A DNA stretch of 13,315 bases from Rickettsiales bacterium. Its GTDB lineage: Bacteria; Pseudomonadota; Alphaproteobacteria; Rickettsiales; JANQQO01. The translations under genes were made by a program, and so were the position numbers. The notes under the pieces are model-generated. The model worked only from the letters and a program-made list of their open reading frames with translations. It was not told where the DNA came from and did no database searches. Positions 6,885 through 12,569 of the stretch are shown in pieces. Numbering within the stretch: the stretch's first letter is position 1; every line of letters begins with the position of its first letter. Location: contig JANQQO010000279.1 in NCBI GenBank assembly GCA_028289305.1, positions 1 to 13,315 on the forward strand, given 5' to 3'.

Positions 6885-8150
6885 CTAATGCCCTGTCCAT
6901 TCAATAGATTTTAGGTCTACACCTTCTTGCACCATCTCCCATAACGGGCTCATTTCGCGCAGGCGTTCGATATTATCTTTTAAGACCTTAATGGCGTAAT
7001 CGACCTCTTCCTCGGTGGTGAAACGGCCAAAGCCGAAGCGAATCGAGGTGTGCGCCATTTCTTCATCGACACCTAGCGCACGCAAGACATAGGATGGTTC
7101 CAGGCTCGCCGAGGTACAGGCCGAGCCGGAAGAGACCGCTAGATCACGAATCGCCATGATCATCGATTCACCTTCAACATACGCGAAGCTGAGATTGATA
7201 TTGCCGGGAATGCGCTGCTCACGATCGCCATTGAGATACACATCAGGGATGTTATCGGCGATTTCGTGCAGGAATTTATCGCTTAACGCACGCAAGCGCT
7301 CGTTTTCTGGACCCATTTCTTTAGCGGCAATTTCTGCTGCTGCACCGAGGCCCACTACCAATGGCGTGGGAAGTGTGCCGGAGCGGAAACCACGCTCTTG
7401 GCCACCACCGTTGATCATCGGCTGTAAACGCACGCGTGGACGGCGGCGGATATACAACGCGCCAACGCCCTTCGGCCCATAGATTTTATGGCCAGAAATG
7501 CTCATCAAATCGATATGCATATCTTCAACATCAAGCGGCATTTTGCCAAAGGCCTGCGCCGCATCGGTGTGGAAAAATACGTCGTGCTCGCGGCAGATCG
7601 CGCCGATCTCCTTTAAAGGTTGGATCACGCCGATTTCGTTGTTCACCGCCATCACCGACACTAAGAGAGTGTTTTCTTTTATCGCGGCTTTGAGCACGTC
7701 TAAATCAAGGATGCCGTTTTTCTGCACCGGAAGATAGGTGATTTCAAACCCTTCCTGCTCGAGGTGACGGCAGGCATCGAGCACGCATTTATGCTCGGTG
7801 ACCAAAGTGATGATGTGGTTTTTCTTATCCTTATAAAAACGTGCTACGCCTTTGAGCGCGAGATTGTTCGACTCGGTAGCGCCGGAGGTGAAAATCACCT
7901 CTTTTGGATTGGCGTTGATGAGCGCAGCAACTTGCTTACGCGCTAGTTCGCCAGCTTCTTCCGCCTCCCAGCCAAAGGCATGGCTGCGCGAATGCGGATT
8001 GCCGAATTTTTCCAAGAAATACGGCTTCATGGCTTCAAACACGCGCGGATCCATCGGCGTGCTGGATTGATAATCCAAATAAATCGGGAATGTCAGGCCG
8101 GATTTGTGGCCGTTTTCCTTAGGGGCTGTGGTGTGTGTGGTGTTGGTCAT
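6885..8150 (-). CDS. iscS: Cysteine desulfurase IscS
   Basis: This 421-residue PLP enzyme converts cysteine to alanine and moves the sulfur to IscU. Visible features are the PLP-region H120 (VTEHKCVLD), the Schiff-base lysine K222 (SISGHKIYGPKG), and the catalytic cysteine C345 in the flexible loop (SSGSACTSASLEPSYVLRALG). The C-terminus LKSIEWTGH is the IscS-specific tail linked to IscU binding. Compared with E. coli IscS (404 residues) there is about a 17-residue N-terminal extension (MTNTTHTTAPKENGHKSG). The start at 8150 has GAGGA at 8155-8159. It follows the paralogous desulfurase gene after 23 bp and precedes iscU. It is the likely main sulfur donor of the operon because it keeps the IscU-binding tail. 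Confidence 0.97.
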   Translation of the reverse strand: MTNTTHTTAPKENGHKSGLTFPIYLDYQSSTPMDPRVFEAMKPYFLEKFGNPHSRSHAFGWEAEEAGELARKQVAALINANPKEVIFTSGATESNNLALKGVARFYKDKKNHIITLVTEHKCVLDACRHLEQEGFEITYLPVQKNGILDLDVLKAAIKENTLLVSVMAVNNEIGVIQPLKEIGAICREHDVFFHTDAAQAFGKMPLDVEDMHIDLMSISGHKIYGPKGVGALYIRRRPRVRLQPMINGGGQERGFRSGTLPTPLVVGLGAAAEIAAKEMGPENERLRALSDKFLHEIADNIPDVYLNGDREQRIPGNINLSFAYVEGESMIMAIRDLAVSSGSACTSASLEPSYVLRALGVDEEMAHTSIRFGFGRFTTEEEVDYAIKVLKDNIERLREMSPLWEMVQEGVDLKSIEWTGH

Positions 8151-8173
8151 ACTATCCTCATGGTTGCTTTCAT

Positions 8174-9319
8174 TTATGCCGCAGCACGCTCTGGGCTGTG
8201 TTGTTGTTTCGCCTGGGCGCGGTCGTGGAGCATTTTCCAGGCATGTAGGAAGCGCTCTATTTCATGGTGCGTCGTTTCTGGGCCGAGGCTTACGCGAATG
8301 GCGCAGCGAGCATGTTTTTCCTCCACGCCCATCGCACGCAATACGTGAGATGTACCCACTTTGCCAGAAGAGCAAGCAGAGCCAGCGCTAACGGCGATGC
8401 CCTCTAGGTCAAAGGCGATGAGCTGGGTTTCATTCTGCATATAAGGCATCATGATATTGCTGGTATTTGGCAAGCGCGGCGCTTGCGTGCCGTATATAGT
8501 GGCTTCAGGTGCATAGTGCAGGATTTCTTGCTCAAGCAGATCGCGCAAAGCAGCAATGTCGGAGGTGGCATCGAGGTTTTCTTGGATATGCGCAACAGCT
8601 ACGCCGAAACCCATGATAGCGGCAGTGTTTTCTGTGCCCGCACGATAATTTGCTTCTTGCCCGCCACCGGTGAGCAGTGCGGTGAGCGGCAAGCCTTTTT
8701 TGATGATAAGCGCTGCTGCACCTTGTGGGCCGCCGCATTTATGGGCAGAGAGCGTTAGCGCATCCACATTGAGCGCCTGAATATCCACCGGAATTTTGCC
8801 AAAGGCCTGCGCTGCATCGCAATGGATGTAGCCGCCATGGGCATAAACACGCTCAGCAATCTCAGCGATAGGCTGGATGACGCCGGTTTCGTTATTAGCA
8901 AGCATGACCGAGACTAAGGCCTTGCCCGGAGTGTTGTTTAGGGCGGCTTCCAGCGCATCAAGGCGCACAATGCCGTTTTCATCCACTGGGATGAGCTGCG
9001 CTGTTTCTCCAGCCGGCTTCAACACAGAGATATGCTCTGTAGCAGCAACCACCGGGGTGGTATCAGCTAGGCCATGCAGGATCATATTATTGGCCTCAGT
9101 GCCTGAGCTGGTAAAAATCACCTGATACGCGTCACTCGCGCCCACGGCGTGGGCGATATGCTGGCGTGCATGAGTGATGTGCTGGTGTGCGGCGCGACCA
9201 AATGCGTGCACTGAGGAAGCATTCTGCGGCGCGTTCAGCGCTGCATACACCGCATCAGCCACCGGCTTTTTCACCGGCGCTGTGGCATTATAATCCAAAT
9301 ATATTGGCGTGTTAGGCAT
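8174..9319 (-). CDS. Second cysteine desulfurase (NifS/IscS-like, class V aminotransferase fold)
   Basis: This 381-residue protein has the full desulfurase active site: YLDYNATAP start, TEH at ~94-96, K194 (TLSAHKCGGPQGA) for PLP, RAGTEN, and catalytic C316 (GSACSSGKVGTSHVLRAMG). It is clearly different from the adjacent IscS. It lacks the IEWxxH tail, has GSACSSG rather than GSACTSASLEPS, and ends in a polar segment (AKQQHSPERAAA). Paired desulfurase genes at the head of an isc operon are known in Rickettsiales and related alphaproteobacteria. It starts two bases after the iscR stop with a weak ribosome binding site, so coupling to iscR is likely. Its sulfur acceptor is unknown; it may feed a different pathway or act together with IscS. 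The family call is firm, the specific role is not. Confidence 0.92.
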   Translation of the reverse strand: MPNTPIYLDYNATAPVKKPVADAVYAALNAPQNASSVHAFGRAAHQHITHARQHIAHAVGASDAYQVIFTSSGTEANNMILHGLADTTPVVAATEHISVLKPAGETAQLIPVDENGIVRLDALEAALNNTPGKALVSVMLANNETGVIQPIAEIAERVYAHGGYIHCDAAQAFGKIPVDIQALNVDALTLSAHKCGGPQGAAALIIKKGLPLTALLTGGGQEANYRAGTENTAAIMGFGVAVAHIQENLDATSDIAALRDLLEQEILHYAPEATIYGTQAPRLPNTSNIMMPYMQNETQLIAFDLEGIAVSAGSACSSGKVGTSHVLRAMGVEEKHARCAIRVSLGPETTHHEIERFLHAWKMLHDRAQAKQQHSPERAAA

Positions 9320-9321
9320 CG

Positions 9322-9792
9322 TTATTGTACCGCTTCTAAAAATTCTTGTTCAAATGAGGCGATGTGTAAGTTTTTCTCTTTCACTTTGTGTTTGCAGACA
9401 TCTTCCAACGAGATTGAGCGCAGATACGCATAGATCTGGTTGCTGAGTCCATCCCATAAATCATGCGTGAGGCAGCGGGTTTTGCTGGAGAGGCAGCCCT
9501 TTGCCGGATCATGATTACAGCGCGTCATCTTAATTTGTTCATCTACCGCGAGTATAATATCCGAAATCCAGATAGATCCGGGAGTGTTAGCAAGCATGTA
9601 TCCTCCGCCAGGGCCACGCACCGCACGCACGAGCTCACGTTTTTTCAGCTTGGCAAAGATCTGCTCTAAATAGGTCAGCGCAATATCTTGGCGGCGGGCA
9701 ATATCACCGAGTGGCACAGGCGTGCCGGTATGGTGCCTCGCCAAATCCACCATTGCCATTACCGCATAGCGTCCTTTGGTTGTGAGCATCAT
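9322..9792 (-). CDS. iscR: Rrf2-family Fe-S-sensing regulator IscR
   Basis: This 156-residue protein has an N-terminal winged helix (MMLTTKGRYAVMAM; recognition region QDIALTYLEQIFAKLKKREL; wing RGPGGGYML) and three cysteines plus histidine (C92, C100, C107, H110 in RCNHDPAKGC and TRCLTHDLW), matching the IscR [2Fe-2S] ligand set. With cluster bound it represses isc genes; without it the operon is released. The start at 9792 is chosen because it gives the standard MxLTxKGRYAV N-terminus, forms an ATGA overlap with the cysE stop, and has GGGAGG at 9803-9808. An in-frame ATG at 9810 would add six residues and is less likely. The cysteine spacing (C-x7-C-x6-C) is wider than the C-x5-C-x5-C of E. 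coli IscR. Confidence 0.95.
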   Translation of the reverse strand: MMLTTKGRYAVMAMVDLARHHTGTPVPLGDIARRQDIALTYLEQIFAKLKKRELVRAVRGPGGGYMLANTPGSIWISDIILAVDEQIKMTRCNHDPAKGCLSSKTRCLTHDLWDGLSNQIYAYLRSISLEDVCKHKVKEKNLHIASFEQEFLEAVQ

Positions 9793-10499
9793 TGTGAGTT
9801 TACCTCCCATTTTTGGGCTGTTTCTTCGATTGCCTCTTGTTGATCTTCCAGTTTGTTCAGTTTCTTCTTAAGTGTGTCGACTTCTTTGAGCAGCGTATCA
9901 ATGGCTTCCTGACGCGGATCTTTCACATCACCAGTGCCATACGCAGTAAAATCTTTTTCTGCGTCTTTTTGGGCTTTCGCAGAGACTTGGCGCGCAGGAA
10001 TGCCCACCATCGTCGCGCTTTCTGGTACGTCTTTCACCACCACCGCGTTAGAACCCACACGTGCACCATCGCCGATGGTAATGGGCCCGAGGAGCTGGGC
10101 ACCAGAGCCAATAATGACATCATTACCTATTTGTGGGTGACGAATTTTTTGTTTTTCATCCTTGCTTAAAGAGACGCCGCCCAGGGTAACCCCATGATAA
10201 ATCGTGACATTATCACCGATAGTGGCGGTTTCACCAATAACCACACCGGCACCATGGTCGATGAATAGGCGTTTGCCAATTTTCGCGCCGGGATGGATTT
10301 CAATACCGGTGATAAAACGGGCGAATTGGGAAAAAATACGCGCAAGCAGCTTTAGGCCCCACCCCCAGAGCTTGTGAGACATGCGGTAAAACAACATCGC
10401 ATGCAAACCGGGGTAGCAAAAAACGATCTCTACGCGCGAGCGCGCCGCGGGATCCCGCGCAAAAAATGAATCTATTTCAGCAATAAATGTTTTAAACAT
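9789..10499 (-). CDS. cysE: Serine O-acetyltransferase CysE (EpsC-type)
   Basis: This 236-residue protein acetylates serine with acetyl-CoA to give O-acetylserine, the precursor of cysteine. A short helical N-terminal domain (AEIDSFFARDPAARSRVEIV) precedes a left-handed beta-helix of hexapeptide repeats with the active-site D81-H82 (FIDHGAGVVIGET) and the RHP motif at 120-122. It resembles the short EpsC/Bacillus-like form rather than E. coli CysE (273 residues). After the helix it has FTAYGTGD and a charged heptad-rich tail (about residues 198-230) predicted to be a coiled coil. The end, NSQ, lacks the terminal isoleucine that anchors cysteine synthase in classic complexes. It is the first gene of the isc operon and shares ATGA with iscR, linking cysteine supply to cluster assembly. 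Confidence 0.95.
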   Translation of the reverse strand: MFKTFIAEIDSFFARDPAARSRVEIVFCYPGLHAMLFYRMSHKLWGWGLKLLARIFSQFARFITGIEIHPGAKIGKRLFIDHGAGVVIGETATIGDNVTIYHGVTLGGVSLSKDEKQKIRHPQIGNDVIIGSGAQLLGPITIGDGARVGSNAVVVKDVPESATMVGIPARQVSAKAQKDAEKDFTAYGTGDVKDPRQEAIDTLLKEVDTLKKKLNKLEDQQEAIEETAQKWEVNSQ

Positions 10500-10516
10500 G
10501 ATGGTTATTCTTGTGC

Positions 10517-10532
10517 GTTTCTCAATAGAAAC
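10517..10532. repeat. Short inverted repeat in the cysE leader
   Basis: GTTTCT-CAAT-AGAAAC forms a 6-bp stem with a 4-nt loop, about 18 bp before the cysE start on the minus-strand transcript. It could influence initiation at cysE. The start codon has no convincing ribosome binding site (upstream minus strand: AAGAATAACCATC). Confidence 0.35.
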
Positions 10533-10568
10533 TCTTTACTTCTCATATGGGTATGTATATATGTTCCT

Positions 10569-10586
10569 CGCCCTAGGGCGTTTTTT
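10569..10586 (+). terminator. Terminator-like palindrome plus T-tract with no obvious plus-strand gene
   Basis: The 12-bp perfect palindrome CGCCCTAGGGCG is followed by TTTTTT on the plus strand, the shape of an intrinsic terminator. No plus-strand gene leads into it, since the neighbour is cysE on the minus strand. It may end an antisense or small RNA. On the minus strand it falls inside the predicted cysE leader, preceded by six A, and would then be only a hairpin. The stem is short (4-5 bp after allowing a loop). Confidence 0.4.
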
Positions 10587-10613
10587 AGCAGCTACTTGGT
10601 GCGTATAATGCCT

Positions 10614-10642
10614 GTTGTACAATAACCAAGTAAATTAGTCAA
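10614..10642 (-). promoter_or_regulatory. Predicted sigma-70-type promoter of the cysE-isc operon
   Basis: On the minus strand, -35 TTGACT (10642-10637) and -10 TACAAC (10619-10614) are separated by exactly 17 bp. Transcription would start near 10607, giving a leader of about 108 nt before cysE. The -35 and spacer lie inside the IscR-like site, which would allow repression by occlusion. Confidence 0.6.
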
Positions 10643-10646
10643 GATT
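10622..10646 (-). promoter_or_regulatory. Candidate type 1 IscR operator
   Basis: The minus strand reads AATCTTGACTAAT then TTACTTGGTTAT. Compared with the 25-bp type 1 IscR consensus from E. coli (ATASYYGACT, RWWWY, AGTCRRSTAT), 20 of 25 positions agree, including the whole YYGACT half and a GG-TAT end. It covers the -35 element and spacer of the predicted cysE promoter. With iscR as the second gene of the operon, autoregulation is the simple reading. Confidence 0.55.
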
Positions 10647-10651
10647 AAACG

Positions 10652-10705
10652 TTATCCGCCTGATTTATTTTGGTTTTACAACCTTTATGTCGGATAAGGT
10701 TTTAC
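10652..10705. repeat. Inverted and direct repeats in the promoter region of the hydrolase gene
   Basis: TTATCCG (10652-10658) and CGGATAA (10691-10697) form an inverted repeat around 32 bp. GGTTTTAC occurs twice as a direct repeat 26 bp apart (10672-10679 and 10698-10705). These may be regulator contacts for the plus-strand hydrolase gene. The arms are short, so chance occurrence is possible. Confidence 0.3.
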
Positions 10706-10716
10706 TATATATAGTC

Positions 10717-10722
10717 TATAAT
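10717..10722 (+). promoter_or_regulatory. Possible -10 element of the hydrolase gene
   Basis: A perfect TATAAT lies 25 bp before the hydrolase ATG. No good -35 is found 16-18 bp upstream (the sequence there is ATAAGG). A second TATAAT at 10604-10609 is further away. Transcription from this site would leave a leader of only about 18-20 nt. Confidence 0.4.
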
Positions 10723-10747
10723 TGTTAGTACGTGACGTTTACTGTAT

Positions 10748-11455
10748 ATGCCTGAAGTTATTTTAAATGGCCCTGAAGGACGATTAGAGGGCCGCTACTC
10801 ATCGGGTAGTAAAGATAATTCTCCAGCAGCGTTAGTGCTGCACCCCCACCCTCTGCATGGCGGCACCATGAATAATAAGGTGACGTATAATCTGTTTAAG
10901 TCTTTCTCAGATAACGATTTTTCTGTGCTGCGGTTTAATTTCCGCGGTGTAGGACGTTCGCAGGGGGAATATGATAGCGGCGTAGGTGAGCTGTGTGATG
11001 CAGCGGTGGCACTTGATTGGCTGCAGCAAAACAACCCCGATGCGAGCACCTTTTGGATTAGCGGATTTTCTTTTGGCGCCTGGATCGCCATGCAGCTATT
11101 AATGCGGCGGCCGGAGTTAGAAACATTTATGTTGGTGGCGCCACCAGCGAATAGCTATGATTTTAACTTCCTTTCGCCCTGCCCTTCTTCTGGTATTATT
11201 ATTCAGGGCGATCAGGATAGTATCGCACCAGAGGAACACACGGCAAAGCTTGCAGAAAAGCTAACCCAGCAGCGTAATATTACGGTAGATTACCACCCTA
11301 TTGGTGGGGCGGATCACTTCTTCCGTAATAATATGGAGGATCTGCGGGATATGTGTGATGCGTATATTAAGGAGAATATTGAAAAATTCACCAATCGCTC
11401 ACGTATTAAGCCGGACAAAAGACGCCGCCAGTTACAGGATGAAGAACCCCTGTAG
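10748..11455 (+). CDS. Alpha/beta hydrolase of the COG2945 type
   Basis: This 235-residue cytoplasmic protein has an alpha/beta hydrolase fold. HPHPLHGGTMNNKV (residues 32-45) forms the oxyanion region, FNFRGVGRSQGEYDSG (64-79) is the family hallmark, the nucleophile S108 is in GFSFGA, an acidic residue lies in GDQDSI (D155 or D157), and H190 is in GADHFF. These make a complete Ser-Asp-His triad. The family is widespread in alphaproteobacteria and its physiological substrate is not known. The C-terminus is basic (SRIKPDKRRRQ) and goes past the usual fold end. The start MPEVILNGPEGRLEGRY fits the family, but no Shine-Dalgarno sequence precedes it. The last 50 bp overlap the convergent anmK coding end. 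Confidence 0.9.
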   Translation: MPEVILNGPEGRLEGRYSSGSKDNSPAALVLHPHPLHGGTMNNKVTYNLFKSFSDNDFSVLRFNFRGVGRSQGEYDSGVGELCDAAVALDWLQQNNPDASTFWISGFSFGAWIAMQLLMRRPELETFMLVAPPANSYDFNFLSPCPSSGIIIQGDQDSIAPEEHTAKLAEKLTQQRNITVDYHPIGGADHFFRNNMEDLRDMCDAYIKENIEKFTNRSRIKPDKRRRQLQDEEPL

Positions 11456-12497
11456 TCGATGGCAGGGTGAGCGGCAATTTCTTTAGCGAGCGCACCGCAA
11501 GATAGGCAAAGGCCTGCGCCTCTATAATATCCCCATTGAGATCAAGCGCTTCCACAGGCTGCACCTGGCTGGTGAGCATGTCGGCAAGGCTGCGCATTAG
11601 TGTAGGATTATGGCGACCACCACCGCAAATATACCAGCTATGCGGCGCCTCTGGGAGGAAGTGCGCACTTTCTTTGATACACAGGGCGATGAAGGCGGTG
11701 AGCGTGGCTGCACCATCTTCAGTGCTGTGCGCGGTGAGCTGCTCGAGTGCAGCATGGAATTCGTTGCGATCGAGGGATTTTGGTGGCGGCGCGGCAAAAT
11801 ACGGGTGCTGCAACCATTGCTGAAGAAGGGATTCATCAGGCGTGCCTGCTGCGGCAAGGGCGCCTTCTTTATCATAGGCTTGCTGAAGATGGAGGTTGAC
11901 CCAGTCATCGAGCAATGCATTGCCGGGCCCAACATCGCAAGCGAGCGTATTTTCTTCTGTGGCGCTGATATAGGTGATGTTGGCAACGCCACCAATATTG
12001 ACGAAGGCGACCGGCTTGGGCAGATCACGCGCCAGGGCAGCGTGGAAGAGGGGCGCTAAAGGTGCGCCCTGCCCGCCGGCTTGCATATCTGCGGAGCGAA
12101 AATCGCTGACCACGCTGATGCCGGTTTGCTCCGCAAGCAGCGCTGCATCACCAATTTGCCAGGTATGCTGTTGTTCGGGCTGATGCAGGATGGTTTGGCC
12201 ATGAAAGCCGATAACGTCGATATCGGCGGGCTGGAGCTCCGCCTGCTGGAGCAGGGCCTGCACCGCTTCGGCATGCGCCTCGGTGAGTGCTTTTTCTGCC
12301 GCTGCAATGGCTTCTGGCGTGCGCTCTTGACTCTTCACCAGGGTGTGGAGCTGCTCACGCAGCCCGGAACTAAAAGGCTGGGTGAGGCTGTGATGGGTAA
12401 GGGTGATATGCGCGCCGTCTGTGTGGATGATTGCTGCATCTACCCCATCCATGGAGGTGCCGCTCATCATCCCTAACGCTGTCAGTGTTTCTGCCAT
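11406..12497 (-). CDS. anmK: Anhydro-N-acetylmuramic acid kinase AnmK
   Basis: This 363-residue enzyme opens and phosphorylates 1,6-anhydro-MurNAc, giving MurNAc-6-phosphate for peptidoglycan recycling. Motifs include GMMSGTSMDGVDAAI (residues 9-23) binding phosphate, IGFHGQT (96-102), FVNIGGVANIT (165-175), CDVGPGNALLD (187-197) with the catalytic aspartate, CGGGRHNPTL (291-300) and GDIIEAQAFAYLAVR (322-336). Length agrees with the family (about 370). The start at 12497 has only a weak ACAGG upstream. It is divergent from tyrS (72-bp gap), an arrangement common in alphaproteobacteria. Its 3' end runs 50 bp into the convergent hydrolase gene, so the last residues (after the LPSTTGV family end) are coded opposite the hydrolase tail. 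Confidence 0.96.
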   Translation of the reverse strand: MAETLTALGMMSGTSMDGVDAAIIHTDGAHITLTHHSLTQPFSSGLREQLHTLVKSQERTPEAIAAAEKALTEAHAEAVQALLQQAELQPADIDVIGFHGQTILHQPEQQHTWQIGDAALLAEQTGISVVSDFRSADMQAGGQGAPLAPLFHAALARDLPKPVAFVNIGGVANITYISATEENTLACDVGPGNALLDDWVNLHLQQAYDKEGALAAAGTPDESLLQQWLQHPYFAAPPPKSLDRNEFHAALEQLTAHSTEDGAATLTAFIALCIKESAHFLPEAPHSWYICGGGRHNPTLMRSLADMLTSQVQPVEALDLNGDIIEAQAFAYLAVRSLKKLPLTLPSTTGVLHPVTGGVFCPA

Positions 12498-12569
12498 AAA
12501 AATGCCTGTGGACCTGTGCTAGCCACCATGATAAGTTCACGCAGCAATAAACACAAGGCGTAAACAAGG
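12498..12569. promoter_or_regulatory. Divergent anmK / tyrS intergenic region
   Basis: Seventy-two bases separate the two divergent start codons, so the promoters of both genes must overlap here or lie within the opposite coding regions. No convincing -35/-10 pair could be assigned by eye. AAGG at 12555-12558 is the most plausible tyrS ribosome binding site. Confidence 0.4.

Noticed and set aside
9793..9810. IscR starting at the upstream in-frame ATG (9810)
   Set aside because: It would add MGGKLT before the conserved MMLTTKGRYAV, would overlap cysE more deeply, and would ignore the GGGAGG that is correctly spaced for 9792.
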